NCBI GenBank assembly: GCA_013420905.1
Contig: JAAXNY010000001.1
Location: forward strand, 5,208,001 to 5,272,000
DNA length: 64,000 bases
From: Collybia mongolica
Taxonomy: Eukaryota > Basidiomycota > Agaricomycetes > Agaricales > Clitocybaceae
Direction: 5' to 3'
Notes under the pieces: model-generated
Databases searched by the model: none
What the model was told of the DNA's origin: nothing
What the model saw: the letters and a program-made list of their open reading frames with translations, nothing else
Translations under genes and position numbers: made by a program
Part shown: piece by piece, positions 45,471-58,661 of the stretch
Layout: the number at the start of each line of letters is the position of its first letter
How positions within the stretch are numbered: position 1 is the first letter of the stretch

Positions 45471-47410
45471 AATTATCTTGAGTGGCGTCGTCCAGCCGGT
45501 GAACCGAGCACGATGTCATCATTGATAAACCGGTAAAGGGCATCGCCGCCCCGGGTCAATGCAGAGAAAAAAAGTGGAGGTCGGGGGGTAGGAATGAGAG
45601 TACCGGTGAGAAGTATAGGTGGCTGGCTCAAAACCCGCTCGGTTTTTATAAACGCGGAAGCACCGCTTTGGCAATGTCACTTTGCCAGCCGCTTTGGCCA
45701 CGGAGTTTCAAATCACTTGTAAAGTGGCGTAAACGTCTTCAACAGCTCTTGACTCGTCCATAAGCCCTTGTTCGTGACTTCTGTGAAATGGTGGAATATT
45801 CAACTGCCCGGGCAGATTGAGCGTACTTGGGAGTGTAAGCGTGCCACCGCTTTCGGGATAACGTACCTGACAGATTCTTAAGAATGGAGGCGTTTCTATA
45901 AATTCATAGATCAACCCCGCCGCCCGCCGCTTTCAACCCTTAACCCTCCCCGGTCATGGGAAAATCCGGACTAGTTTGATCACAATGGCAAATTGCAGTC
46001 GACGGTAGACGCGTCAGTCACGTGGTAGACGCGCCCCATGTGATCTGGACTTTGACTCGAAAGCTGTGCTGATTTTAGTAGAGTTTCAATACGTTCTTCA
46101 AGTTCATCCCGCCGCAAGTCACCCCAGATGAAAGCGCACATCGACCTCGAGGGATATCAGCGCTAGTCTGTCTTCAATATCACATCCCGTAGTAAGTATA
46201 TCTAAAACAAGTACTGCCGTCTTCTGAGCTTCACGACAGCGATGGCCACCATGCGACTAATAAGACTCTTGAATGATATCGCTTCACTCAACAAAATAGA
46301 AAGTGCAACAACGGTCGTACGAGAACCTGAATCACATCACGGAAATTCTCTGGCAAAGGCGTTAATAAACAAGAGGCCGCCATTGAACGTTGGCTGCTGA
46401 GCTAAAATCTTCGTCCTTGCCTAGAATACCCACCTTGACGATCGCTATTTAGAATGGTTTTATAAGGATGCGCTTCAACCCGTTTTTGATACTAAACGAA
46501 CCTCAAACATCGCCTCCCTTCGAGCCTTTTGAGTTCCTGATTTAGAACCAAAATTCAGTATCAGATGGCATGCCCTACTTCCAGGCTTACGGTTACCAAT
46601 ACCCTGCGTGGAAACAAACGCCCCTCTGTGGCGCATGCGATTAACAGACTGAAGCCCTCCTATCCTCTGATTCAACAGTAACTCCTCACGGCTCAAACTG
46701 AAATATCGCGCTATCCCCGGTGATCAAAGTAAGACGTAGACCCAAGAAGAGGTCCTCTTCGATATCTATCATTCATTACGGAAGCTAATCCAGCTACTCA
46801 CCACTCGTCTATGCCTCAAAAAACGTCAGTGACGTTCAGAGGGCATCGTGGAACGTGTTGTGGGAGGTTAGGTGGGAGAGGTCCATGTGATTCGAGAAGG
46901 GCTTGGCTTTTTCAACTCATGGCTCCTCTCCGGTCTACTTATTAAGGCCAAAGTAGACTCTGATACACTAATTATAGTCTGGGTTCTTTCCCTCGAAATC
47001 CCCCTGGTGGTTGGAGGGTCAAGGCTTTAGGGGCTGAAGGCTGAAAGCTGGGGTCACCAACTTTGTCTGAAGGACGATCGGAAATCAGGCTCATTTCCCA
47101 CAAGCATCACCCGGCGGCACCGATGGCTTTATCAGGCCCCGTCCGTGAAAGATGGTTGTGTGGAGGGTGTGCGGAAGTGTCAGTGGGCCGTTGCGCGCCG
47201 CGGTGAGAAGTCCATAATCATAATCATGAGTAGGACGGAACATTAGCGAGCCACATAGTGGTGGTATGTTTTACATTCTCGCTAATAAAGGCTATCACTG
47301 GACATTGAGAGAGGTGAATCAAAATAATAAAGAATGAACGAAAGATAAGTTAAAACTGGTTTAAAATAAGGATAGAAGTTGACTATAGCGCAAAAAGTCC
47401 GAATCGCAAG
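45471..47410. other. Gene-poor region
   Basis: No supported gene. Only short frames without conserved motifs are present. The right end is the 3' flank of amidase 3. Confidence 0.45.
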
Positions 47411-49515
47411 TTACGCACGCACTTTCCCGACGAACACCATTCCCTGCTTCTTCAGGGCCTCTTCGATCACTTTCATACCTTCCAACACCTTCTCTTCTTC
47501 TAATCGTCTGCCGACGACTTGCACACCCAAAGGTAGTCCATGCATTGCTTCAGCATCATATATCGAATATGCCCCTTTCGCCAATGCGTTCATGCTATTG
47601 TAAGGCTTGGAGGAATAGAAATCAGCAGGTAGGCCATCGATATCCTTGTCGACGAAAGTGACAGGGAGAACACCTGCTGTATAGTCCAACTGCGGGAAGG
47701 AATAATGAGCCGTCGATCCAATGAGAGATTCAATGTTCTTTCATACCATGCTGAAAATAAGCGTATATCCCGCACTTAAGAGTGTAGCCTTCTCTGACAC
47801 TCCGTTCTCGAACGCGGGAAAGGGATAAGGGACCGTCAGCACGAAATCGAGACCACTCTCGATCCATTTCTCGTGCCAGGCCGCTCTATACAGGTCTCTC
47901 TGCCGCACGAGTTCGCGCACCTCGACCACAGATTTAGAGTGCATGGCATTGTATAGATCAGCGGAAATGGGATCGCTTCGGCGGAGGAAGAAGGCTAGTA
48001 TTTGTTTGAAGATACGGGGGAGGCCAAGGAGCCGGAGAGTAGATGAGGCGGCTTTACTGAGAGTCTCTGGCGGAACGAGGGTACTCCGTAATTGCTGTCC
48101 TAGTAATCGAGAATGGTTAAACACCGTTCATGAAAGCCGCATTTCTTATACCTCCGTCAGCGAATACTAACTGATACCCTATCTTGGAGCCTTCAAAAAC
48201 GTCAGGTGGGCAGCTAAATCAAGAATCGACATGAATCCGAGGGGTGGTGTTGAAACACGACGTACAACTCAGCCACTTCGTGCCCCTGCTCCCGAAGAGC
48301 CGACACAACCATTCGCAGTGCACGGTGGCAGGCCGGGGATGGAGGGAAGAGACCTAACGTAACTCTTTTAATGATTGGTGGGGCGGGTTGTAGGAATCAA
48401 GCAAACCATCGTCGAACATGACGCCCCATTTCAGTTTCCTTCCTTCTTCGCGCAAGTTGACGGGTTGCCAGGGCATCGGTATGCACTGTTGCGAGGTACT
48501 TAGCATATTGCCAATGGGAATACACGAATCTTACAGTGTGGTCGTACATCCAGGGCTTGGCCTCAACCACTCGCTTCCAAAACTCTCCGAGATCCGCCAA
48601 GCTTCCCGCCATTGGCGAAGACACCAAAGGGACCCCTTCAAGTCCAACTACCGACGAATGGCTGCCCCATGTTGGAAATCTCCCTGAACTCCCTTTCAGA
48701 CTCCAAATCCCGCAAAAGTGTGCCGGTATTCTGACGCTGCCGCCTATGTCAGAGCCAATTTCTATCTTACTTCCTCCACAAGCAAGAAGTGCTGCGCCTC
48801 CTCCCGACGAACCGCCGACAGTGTGAGTTTTCTTGTAGGGGTTTGTAGTGCAACCAAAGACATCAGAGATCGTCTCGAGACCGAGCAGGCCTGTTGGAGT
48901 GGTGGTTTTGACGTGTACGAGAGCTCCCGAATCCTTGAGGAGGCGGACGATGGCGGACGACTTGATAGCAGGGCGGTTGACATTGCGGGAATAACCGATG
49001 GTGGTATCATGGCCTACGATGTCGAATGTATCTGTACATGCTAGGTGAGCGTCCATTCCCTGTAGTAACGACCTGTATTCACCTTTGATGCTAACTGGGA
49101 CGCCCAGTAATGGGCGATCATGAGACATGCCCACACCAGACGTGGGTTCAAGATCAACATCGTGAGGCCAGTTGACGACAGCCGGGATACGCAGAGCTTC
49201 GTCAAACATGATGTCGGTCGCACAATTGGTCAAGGCATGCGCAATAAGAGTCTTCTTTGCGTAGGCGAGCATGATCTTAGAAGGTGCGATTTGACCGGAC
49301 TTGCATTGGGTAACAAGTTGTAACAAGGAAAGAGAGTGGACTTTTTCGTCAGATGGGGACAGTGGGCTGGAGTACATAGGAGGAAGGGAGTCTATCATAG
49401 ACTGTCGCTCCTGCTGTTTCCATAGGCTTGTAGAATATGATATCGGTGCACATCGAAGACACATGCCACGTACAACTCACCAAGAGATGTGGTGTGCGGT
49501 CGATGGGAAGAACAT
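47411..49515 (-). CDS. Amidase-signature hydrolase 3
   Basis: Exon 1 is tiny again (MFFPSTAHHIS, ATG at 49515) and splices to LWKQQERQSMIDSLPPMY, the layout of amidases 1 and 2. The triad lysine is in GVPVSIKDTFDIVGHDTT (across an intron). The cis-serine segment is HTVGGSSGGGAALLACGG. The nucleophile is in EIGSDIGGSVRIPAHFCG. Later exons carry KLKWGVMFDDG, LDFVLTVPYPFPAFENG, LDYTAGVLPVTFVDKDIDG and HGLPLGVQVVGRRLEEEKV, ending GKVRA. It keeps the canonical GGSSGG where copies 1 and 2 have GGSTGG. It hydrolyses amides; its substrate is unknown. It sits beside GT61 copy 2 and the P450 array on the same strand. Confidence 0.87.
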
Positions 49516-50438
49516 TGTAAAGACAGAGTGGCTATCTGCGTTGCAGATGGGAGAGAACGATTGTAACCATTAGTAGTCTTTTATGTAGAGGGCGATCCGA
49601 GGAGTTAGTAATGAAAAGCATTGAGATATAGAGATTGCGATTCAGGCGGAAGTATTCCTTGTCCATGTTGTATGAAATCCAATTGAACCTCTGTCCAATG
49701 TGCGCCGTGATGGACAGAAAAACGGGTCAGCTAACGAACAAGCTAGAATAGTAAAATCTTATCGCCTTCTCGCCGGAACTCTCCGGGGGACCAAGCTCTT
49801 GAAGCTGCCCTATTACCTTTCGGAATCCCACTGGTCCGGCGATTTCAGGAGAACCGATCGCAGCGAGAGAAAAAAAGGCGAAAAAGGTTCCGGTTCCGCC
49901 TGATGGATGGCGTTCTTGTAGAGCATCGTGTCTCTGGCGTGCAACGAGGTTCAACAGACACAGTACAGTTCACCTTATGTCAAGCCAGACGATACATTGC
50001 GAATAGAAGTTCAAGGTACAACTAAAAGGGATCTGCGGAGGAAATGCGATACTGTCAGAGAGTTCTGGGGTGAGTTCTGGAAGAAGCTAGAAAGCCGATC
50101 ATGGTTGCGTCCGTTACGATTAAACATGAATACGTTTTGTTGGCTCATGCCATAAGGGAAGTAATCGATTTGGGCAGAAACCTGTGCGTGAGAGCGAGCC
50201 GATCGTGAGGTGTTGGATCGTAACAAAAGTTCAGAGTGTCATTGATTTGCATGATGTTGTTTATATGATCTTCTTGAAGACTTGCGAATCTATGAGGCCA
50301 CATGTTATATCAATGATTTCATAGATTGGGGGGAGGGAGAGGGATTCTGTGTATCGCGTTGAACGCCGTGCCCAGTGGAGAACGAGAGATGCATCTCATT
50401 CCGGTCCGTTAAACTTGTGCGCAATTAGGAGTACCATA
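49516..50438. other. Intergenic region between amidase 3 and GT61 copy 2
   Basis: Holds the amidase 3 promoter (an ACATAAA TATA-like word on the minus strand near 49578) and the 3' flank of GT61 copy 2. No gene recognised; frames here are short and unconserved. Confidence 0.45.
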
Positions 50439-52411
50439 TCATGATTTATGGCCATAAAGACGTTGTCTGATTGTCCGTGCCACGGAAGGCCCATGAACGG
50501 GGATAGTAACTGAAGGATAGGTGTTAAAAATAGGATCTCGCCACTTCAAGGCACAACCATTCGAACTCACTCCCGTGAAATTCTTCCCCATACTTGATCC
50601 CCTGTATCGAGATATGAGCCGGGCTAGCCTTGGATTGATGAGCAATTCATGGACGCACTTCGTGGTAAATTCCTTTGGGATACGTAAGGAGCGTGTCGTT
50701 CCAAACGATATAGTGCTACAGAAAAGAATAGATATTTGTGACGAGTAGGCCAAAAATTCAACACTGACTCTGTGCCCTAGATTCCTAGCAAGAATCTCAT
50801 AATCAAAGAGAAACCCTATGGAAAACATAAATTGGTGAATAGAAGGTTGATTCTTGCGATGCACGAACCTTCGGGGGAGAATATCTCTATGATCGTCGAT
50901 CTAGATGATGGAGGCATCCACAATTGGTGCTATCATTAGCACGAATAGTTAGGGGTTTTCTCGAGTTCAAGATAACCGCAGATTTGCAGCTCACAGTCAA
51001 GCCATTGCCATGAACACCGAGAATGATCTTTGACAGCGAAGTCAGCGCGGGGAGAGTTAATCAGCTAAACAATTGAACTCTAACCGTACTTCGGGCCACA
51101 AGCTCTATTTGCTCCCTGACCGTCATCCTTTCCATCATTGTCACATGGACATCACAAATGCCCTCCGCTTCGAGCTCTCTCAGCGCCTCGACTAGACCCT
51201 CGTGGTCCTTCTCCAGGAGTCTTCTTCCCGCTACCTGGCGGGAGATGTATGTGACTAGTGGCTTCGTCGAAACGGCCTCAAGTGGGCTCACGTCGACGGC
51301 ACTACCTTCGATGGTTGGCAAAGAACCCAGAATATTCTGGACTAAAGAATTTTGGATAGGAGCCCAGAAGCCATCTGGAACAGTGACATTCATGGTTCCA
51401 GCTATCATTTTATACCACTGATTGGCATAACCGCTTGCGAGGAAGGCAGATTTAGAAACGCTAAGTGCATGAGACAGCTGACATACTGTGTGTGAGCTGC
51501 GTGGCGGTTGACCAGTACCACACGCTCAAAGACTACCGTGATATTAAGTTTGATGAGGTCTTCCCAGTACTCCGATTGCTCAATTGATGTGCGCGGAAAG
51601 GCAGCTCGCATGAGCGGACCATTTAATCCTGCTTTATCCCTCCACTCGCCGCCGTGAGAAAACTGCCAGAAAGTCAGCTTCCGCCACTAACAAGATCACA
51701 GCTAGCGTCACTAACCGGTATTAGAAAGCGTGCAGGCATGGGCAAGGGTGCCAGGTTTGTTGAAAGGGAGGAACAGATTCTCCAGACACCAAGGATAATC
51801 TCTCCCCACCAGTGATAGAAATGCTGTACTTAAATATCAAATTCTTAAAGAACACGGAAGCAATTTATAGCACGCACACTTAGAAATTGCGGTGAATCAT
51901 AGATGATAACAGATAAATCGTCTATTCGCATGTGACTTCCTCCCAACACTCCTTGCACTTCTTGAGGGCCGAGAAATTGAAGTTCCTGTAAACTGCGATT
52001 AATGAAATCATATCACGGATAGAGGTGATGCCCACTCACTTGATCTGTTGGTTCAAGATCAGCATCTGGTCCCATATTCACAGGTTTGGATATAATATGC
52101 CTCCTGGGCGGAAAGCTCGAGGGTTCAGGCGTGACGATGTAGAATATTCCATTGCGGAGATAAAGGTTGTCGAGCACCGTGAAGCCGTTGGTACCCGCAC
52201 CACGAGGTATTGTGGTGAATGACCCGTCTGCTGGGGAAACTACATTCTCGAGGTCTAATGAATGCCTTGAGGCTTCAGGTGTCTTCTCCTGAACGAGGCT
52301 TTCTCGTGACGCTCGCACTCCGTCGAATGCTCCATATTGAAATAGAATGAAAAGAACGGCTACCGCGAGCGCGATAGATAATATATATCGCTCTCGACGA
52401 AGTACAGCCAT
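50439..52411 (-). CDS. GT61-family (DUF563) glycosyltransferase 2
   Basis: Starts MAVLRRERYIL (ATG at 52411) with the membrane anchor SIALAVAVLFILFQY. The lumenal part contains NGFTVLDNLYLRNGIFYIVT, GPDADLEPTDQ, HFYHWWGEIILGVWRICSSL and EYWEDLIKLNITVVFERVVL. These are followed by LVTYISRQVAGRRLLEKDH, ILGVHGNGLTHQLWMPPSS (across an intron), STIIEIFSPEG, FDYEILARNLGHR and HYIVWND. It ends IPVHGPSVARTIRQRLYGHK. These are the GT61 donor and acceptor landmarks. It is a predicted Golgi type II enzyme of unknown sugar specificity. It lies about 500 bp from P450 A, and a broken copy of it lies beside P450 C. Confidence 0.85.
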
Positions 52412-52909
52412 GCTTGTTTTCCGGAACCTCAAGTGCAGGAGAGAGAAAGGGTCGAACGAGGCAGCACATTTTGCTTTGACATTCAGACTTGTGACATGAA
52501 TGATGAACCGTGTTCATGTCATCGGGCTGACTGTTCCTTGATATTGAGTTTTGAGCCTTTCACATAGGTATATCCGCGTAGAGTAATGCAAAACAAGTTG
52601 CAAGTGCTATTGCAGCGCTCCATTTTGAAAACCTTCAAAGGAGGAAAAGCAGAGTCCGTCACGGTCACACTCACTGAGAAAGCTTTAAGGTCAATATCAC
52701 GTGATGTGCGTTGTGATCACGGGAAATCCGGCTCGTTGATCCTGAGTCGTTGGAGACGCGAGGCCAGAGAGGGGATGGTATCGAGACTAACTCGGAGGGT
52801 AGTACGACAGAAACAACGATTTCAATCTCAGGCGAACTGCCAGTCTGCCGCGATCCTTTGAGCGGCAAAACGAATTATTGAATATATGTATGTATAATAG
52901 GGAATGGGT

Positions 52910-54997
52910 TCATTCAAACTCTGGTTCGTGGATAAGTCCTTCAGCAGCACTCGAGCGTGGCCAGATTCGGCACTGAAATAGGGCAGGAGCCCTGGTAATG
53001 GAGGCTAGTTTCAACAGCGTGTAGTGGAGGAATCTGTTATTTCTTACGACAGCATTCCAGATGTAACCTCAGGTTTGAGCCGCATTACATTCCCTCGGTC
53101 GTCCACGGGGGGCCTGATGCTGTAAACAGCAAGGACAAGCGATATCATGATGTACAGGGATTCGTCACTAAAAAATCTCCCAGGGCAGATACTGCAAGAG
53201 AGTTCAGTTGACGTCAGGTTGTGTCATGGCACCCAACCCACCGACGGCCGTATCCAAATGCCACTACAGATGGATTCTGCGCATCCGGGTCGAGTCTTCC
53301 ATCCTTGAGCCAACGTCCTGGATTGTACTGCTCGGGCGAGGGATATATTTCAGAATCATGTAAGATCGTCCTGCAAAGGAGAACCATCAATAAACAACGA
53401 CGCGTAACCTATGGCCGGAGCTCACCAGGCACACCCCAAGACAATAGTGCCTTTTGGGATCAAATAACCATTATACTCATCGTCATTACTGCACACATGG
53501 GGGGTCGCTATTTGCGCTTCAGAGTGAGATCGGCTCGTTCAAGGAGAGATTTGACATACCCATGGGAGAAACAGGCTTCCATCTCATCGTCTCCTTAACC
53601 ACAGCGTTAATGTATGGCAAAGAATCCCTGTCATAGAAATCCGGTAGTCTGTTCAATCCAATGACACTGTCGAGTTCGGCCTGAGCTTTTCGCTGAACGT
53701 CTGGATACATGGCCATTGCCAAGAAGAAGAATTGAAGAGCTGCGACTGTCTAAACATTTTTCACGTTGTTTAAGATCGCTAATGAACATCTATGAATCAA
53801 CTTACGGTGTCAGCGCCACCTAGTGAATCAGTTAGAGATGTTATAGTTTTAATTTTGTAGAAAAGAGAATTCTTACCAGCATATGCAACAGCAGCGGTGT
53901 TCCGAGATACCCTCTCCTCTTCCGCGCGACGCATATCATTCTCATCAGGCAAGGCCTCGATCAGCGCCGCAGCCACTGATGGTACTGTATTACCCTGACG
54001 CTATTGAAATCCCACTGGTTAATAGCGATTTAGTGGTGAACATTCATATAACGAGCTGACGAGAGTTTCCTTCACATGCTTGAAAGGCTTGTGTGCCATG
54101 TCGGTACTCAATCGTCTCCATCTGGCAGCTTGGCGTTTGAAACCTGCCCCAGGCATCCAGCTCGGGACGTGTTTCAAAATCGGTAATACATCGACTAGGT
54201 AGTGACCTGGAACACCTGCCTGGGACATACCATACAGTGCTTCTTCCGCGGTGGTAATGTAAGGGTCGTCCGTGTCTGATACCTTGATCCCGTAGGTCAC
54301 ATTCATAATAATCGCTCCGAAGGCGCTGCGTGAGACTCAGCTAATTTGTGGTCGGGGAAGATCGGAGAGGACCCACTGTCGAATGTGATGCCTAAAGTTT
54401 TCGGGACTCGTGAGCAAGCGACGGAGAAAGGCATGGCCCTCCGCAAGCTGAATATGACGATACTTATGCACGGCACCTGCATGGAAGTGTTGATGAAACA
54501 TGCGTCGATGGCGTCGCCACAATAGACCGTAGGGTAGAAAGCCAAAGTTAAAGTCCAAATTTATTCTAGGATGAGTTTCGTGGTGAGCTTAGGTTTGAAT
54601 CGATCCGCAAGCCTACTCACAGGCCGAGGGCCATCGGCATTGGCGGACGATCAGAGTAGTTGACGGATCGTTTTTCCAGGATGTCGTTGGTTTTAGCAAG
54701 AGAGCCAAGAATGAGAAAACCCTGGCCGAACACCTTGAAGTAGACCATGTCGCCTGTTGTAAATATATTATGTTTATTATGAATCCTCACTCACATGAGT
54801 TAAAATGACGTACCGTAGATCTTGAACCATTTATCGTATTCAAGCCAAGCGAATTTCCGGGGCATATCAAAGACGCTACCAATGATTGGGTAGCCCTTCG
54901 GACCAGGGGGTAAGGGGAGCCCCGACCGTTTCCGGAAAGTGCAAAATAAGAATAGCAAGGCCGCTGCGAGAATACATAGAGTGGTGTGTAGATTCAT
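52910..54997 (-). CDS. Cytochrome P450 A
   Basis: ATG at 54997: MNLHTTLCILAAALLFLFCT forms the ER anchor, followed by the proline-rich hinge LPLPPGPKGYPIIG. Then come DMVYFKVFGQGFLILGS, LLWRRHRRMFHQHFHAG (helix C WxxxR type) and the K-helix ETMRW. The next block is HVCSNDDEYNGYLIPKGTIV. The PERF-region reads NPGRWLKDG, with Gly where B and C have Glu. The heme loop FGYGRRICPGRFFSDESLY is assembled across a GTGGGT intron. The last exon reads PALFQCRIWPRSSAAEGL and ends at 52910. It is probably an ER monooxygenase needing P450 reductase. The architecture resembles the fungal group annotated as O-methylsterigmatocystin oxidoreductase-like, but the substrate is unknown. Confidence 0.87.
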
Positions 54998-56576
54998 GTC
55001 ACTGAAAGATGGGTTGTATTGTGATGAGGGAAGGAAGTAGAGCGCATGAAGGGCGAAGTTCAAGTGGCTTACATATAACTGGTGGCTCATGAACCTTTTG
55101 GGAATGGATGGTGCTGATAGGGGGATTAACGTCTTACCTTCTTTTACTACATGTACAAATACTACTTAACTCTTGATCCCTCTGGCTAGACTGTTGTAAT
55201 GGCGCCATTTGGGAACGTATCGAACCCAGTGGGATCAAACCATCGACGCCGTAAAATAGATAAATCCAGTTCAGTCGCACCAGGTTTCCCAAACTGCGTT
55301 GCGCTGGCCTATATAGGCCGGACCTTCCGTGGGCATCAGGAACAGCATCAGGTTACTCTAATGTATGGTCGAGATAACACATACACAGAGGAAACATCAA
55401 CGACGATATCTTTTGAACATACAGCAGCAGGGGAGCTAAAAACCCATATTAGAGCTGTTTCGCAACCACACAGAATCCGGCATCATTTCAGTTCTCGCAA
55501 TCTGATTGATTGGAGCGAGTGGATTGGCCAATATGAATACTTGATTTTACCACTCCACAAAATTTGTTCAGTTGCGAAAGAGCTCTATTGACGTCGCTAA
55601 ATTTGGCACTGTAGTTTACGAGAAATTGTTCGGACCGGTGGAGACTTTGTGGATTTCTGAGTCGCATCGAGAGATCAGGGTGGAGGGGGGGTTCATGGAT
55701 GGGGTTTTTCAGGCCTTGTCGGGCCGACCAAGGTCCAAATCCTGGAATAATGTTCAAATGGTAAGATCAAAGGCGCATGGACCTACCGCATGAACCATTA
55801 TTGCATCATGACTTACCGATGTGCAGAAGCCATTGGAGGCATCTGGACGAATGCCATTCAAATGCAGGGGCAAGGCCTTCATTATTCTTAGACCAGTGAC
55901 CGATCTCTGATGAGTCAAACCCTCGATAGAGGTTTCTGCTCATTGTAAGATTGGTCACGAGTAGGTTATTCTTTCAGTGGTCTGACGGCACTAGACACAA
56001 CGTTCCGTGACGGACCACATATATTCTCCAAACATCAGGCCTCAGGGACAACCTCAAGCTCACTTGAGGCATGAATATCATGATGAATATTGAATCATGA
56101 ATCATGACACGTGTTCAATTTCACGTCATTGGGCTACTCGAAAATTTCGCGTAGATTTATGATAAGGACGTTGCAAGTCCTGTCGCAGAATATGTCCTTC
56201 ATTGCAAAGGTTCCTAAAGAAAGGCAGGTTCCGTCATGAATGTCAACATCACGTGCATCGCGTTCGAACGCGCGTGGACATCCGCTCATAATAATTCTTT
56301 GACAATTCTCCCAAATACACATCTGTCCGGGGGTCAAGCCACCATTCCGGAACTTGCGTTGGCTCTGGCTAGGGCACTATAAATGCGGTTGGAGTACAGT
56401 AAGCGATAATGGATGGCAAAATGGATACAATTATAGTGAGGTAAGGTAGGTAGACTACGGCTCGGACGGCCGCGATGGGCAGAGCAATTCTGAAGTCTTT
56501 GAATGGCAGACAAATAAATAAATACACACATGATAGGGTTTATCTTTACAGTTAAAGAGAGTACGGCGAGAGAGGT
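54998..56576. other. P450 A upstream segment and P450 B downstream flank
   Basis: About 55100-56000 is similar in order and wording to the upstream regions of P450 B (58780-59440) and P450 C (62700-63340), for example CATTTGGGAA, GTGGGATCAAAC and TTCTTTCAGTGGTCTGACGG. No coding gene is supported; plus-strand frames here are by-products. Confidence 0.6.
55138..55160 (-). promoter_or_regulatory. Conserved upstream element of P450 A
   Basis: On the plus strand it reads TTTTACTACATGTACAA, about 143 bp upstream of the ATG. The same word occurs at nearly the same distance before P450 B (145 bp) and, slightly altered, P450 C (133 bp). A conserved GCTGATA lies 25-40 bp nearer the gene in all three. 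Confidence 0.5.
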
Positions 56577-58661
56577 TTATTCAAATTCTGGTCCACGGAT
56601 GAGGTTTTCGGTAGTGCTCGAGCGTGGCTTGATTTGACACTGGAATGGAGCAGGGGCCCTAATGATGGAAGTAGATTTCAACGGTGTAAAATGGATAAAT
56701 GTAATATTTCTTACGACAGCATTCCAGACGTGACCTCAGATTTAACGGGTATCACATTTCCTCGATCATCCACGGCAAGGCTGATATTGTAGGCAGCAAG
56801 AACGAGTGATATAACGGCGTAGAGGGACGCGTCACTGAAATATCTTCCTGGACAGATACTACAAGAGAGGTCAATCGACGCCAGGTACGGCCAGAACATC
56901 CGACCCACCGACGGCCGTATCCAAAGGCTGCAACCGACGGATTCTGCGCATCCGGGTCAAGTTGCCCGTCCTTGAGCCAACGTTCGGGTTTAAACTCCTC
57001 GGGCGAGGGATACACATCGGAGTCATGTAAAATAGTCCTGTGAGAGAAAACTGTCAACGAACCACGACACATAATATATGGCTAGACCCCACCAAGTGTT
57101 CCCTATGACAATGGTACCTTTAGGGATTGTATACCCATTGTACTCATCGTCGGCGCTACACACATGAACGGTACCTATTTGCAATTCGGCGTAAGATCAG
57201 AGCCCATTCAGGAAGAAACTTTGCACACCCGCTGGAGAAACAGGCTGCCATCTCATCGTCTCCTTGATCACGGCGTTAACGTATGGTAAAGCCTCCCTGT
57301 CATTGAAATCCGGTAGTCTGTTTGATCCGACGATACTGTCAATTTCGGCCTGAGCTTTTCGCTGGACGTCTGGATACAACGTCATTGCCAAGAAGAAGAA
57401 CTGAGCGGCTGAGACAGTCTAATCATTTTTTTCTGGTTAAACAAAGCCAGGAATGAACCTCAACGAATTAACTTACGGTGTCGGCGCCACCTAGTTGAGT
57501 TGTTTAAGTGCCATATATTGATTCAACAGAAGGGAGAATCCTTACCAACATAAGCAACAGCTGCCGCGGCCTGTGCAATCCTTTCCTCTTCTGCACGACG
57601 CGTATCATTTTCGTCAGGCAATGCCTCAATCAACGCCGCAGCCACTGATGGTACCGCGTTCCCTTGACTCTGTTGAACTTCAAAAGTCAGTAGTATTATT
57701 AGTGAGCACTGATTAACGGACTAACAAGAGATTCCTTGACGTGCTTGTAAGGCTTTTGTGCCATGTCGGTACTCAACTGTCTCCATTTAGCAGCTTGGCG
57801 CTTGAAACCCGCACCAGGCATCCAGTTTGGGACGTGTTTCAACAACGGTAATACATCGACCAGGTAGCGGCCTGGTACAGCTGCTTGGGACATGCCGTGC
57901 AACGCTTCTTCGGCAATGGTAATGTATGGGTCGTCCGCATCTGATACCTTAATTCCATACGTTACGTTCATAATCATTGCCGCGAAGGTGCTACACAAGG
58001 CTGAGCCACTTGACCGTCAGGGGTAGATCAGAGAGGACCCACTGTCGAAGATGATTCATAAAATCCTCCGGGCTCACGAGCAAGCGATGGAGAAATGCAC
58101 GGCTCTCTGCAAGCTGGATATGATGGTACTTATGCACGTTACCTATATGAAAGTGTTGATGGAACGCACGCCGGTGGCGACGCCACCATGAACCATAAGG
58201 TAGAAAGCCAAGGTTGGTATCCCAACCCATACTAAGGTGGGCCTGATGAGCGTCGCTTTCAAACCTAATCACCGGCGTACTCACAGGTCGCGGAGCATCG
58301 GCATTGACGGGCGGTCAGAATAGTTGACGGATCGCTTTTCCAGTATGTCGTTGGTTTTAGCAAGTGAACCAAGGATGAGAAAACCCTGGCCGAAAACCTT
58401 GAAGTAGACCATGTCGCCTATTGTAAATATGCTATGTTTTTAAATCCTCACTTGAACAACGGATTGAGATATAATACCGTAGATCTTAAACCATTTATCG
58501 TACTCGACCCAAGCAAATTGCCGGGGCATATCGAAGAAGCTACCAATAATTGGGTAGCCTTTCGGACCAGGAGGCAAAGGAAGGGCTGCTCGCTTCCGGA
58601 GAGCGCGAAATAAGAGCAGCGAAACCGCTGTAATGATACATAGAGCGATGTGTGAGTTCAT
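56577..58661 (-). CDS. Cytochrome P450 B
   Basis: ATG at 58661: MNSHIALCIITAVSLLLFRA anchor, then LPLPPGPKGYPIIGSFFDMP. Further landmarks are LPYGSWWRRHRRAFHQHFH, YGIKVSDADDPYITIAEEAL, VAYVGGADT-like I-helix sequence across an intron, ETMRWQPVSPA and CSADDEYNGYTIPKGTIVIG. The K'-region has KPERWLKDGQLDPDAQ. The heme loop FGYGRRICPGRYFSDASLY spans an intron with a GTGGGT donor. The end reads FQCQIKPRSSTTENLIRGPE. The exon positions match P450 A. B is the most diverged of the three (LRKRAALPLPP against FRKRSGLPLPP in A and C). It appears functional. Confidence 0.87.

Noticed and set aside
52412..52909. Plus-strand frame 52586-52861 between GT61 copy 2 and P450 A.
   Set aside because: It lies in the GT61 promoter, has no motif, and was judged a chance frame.
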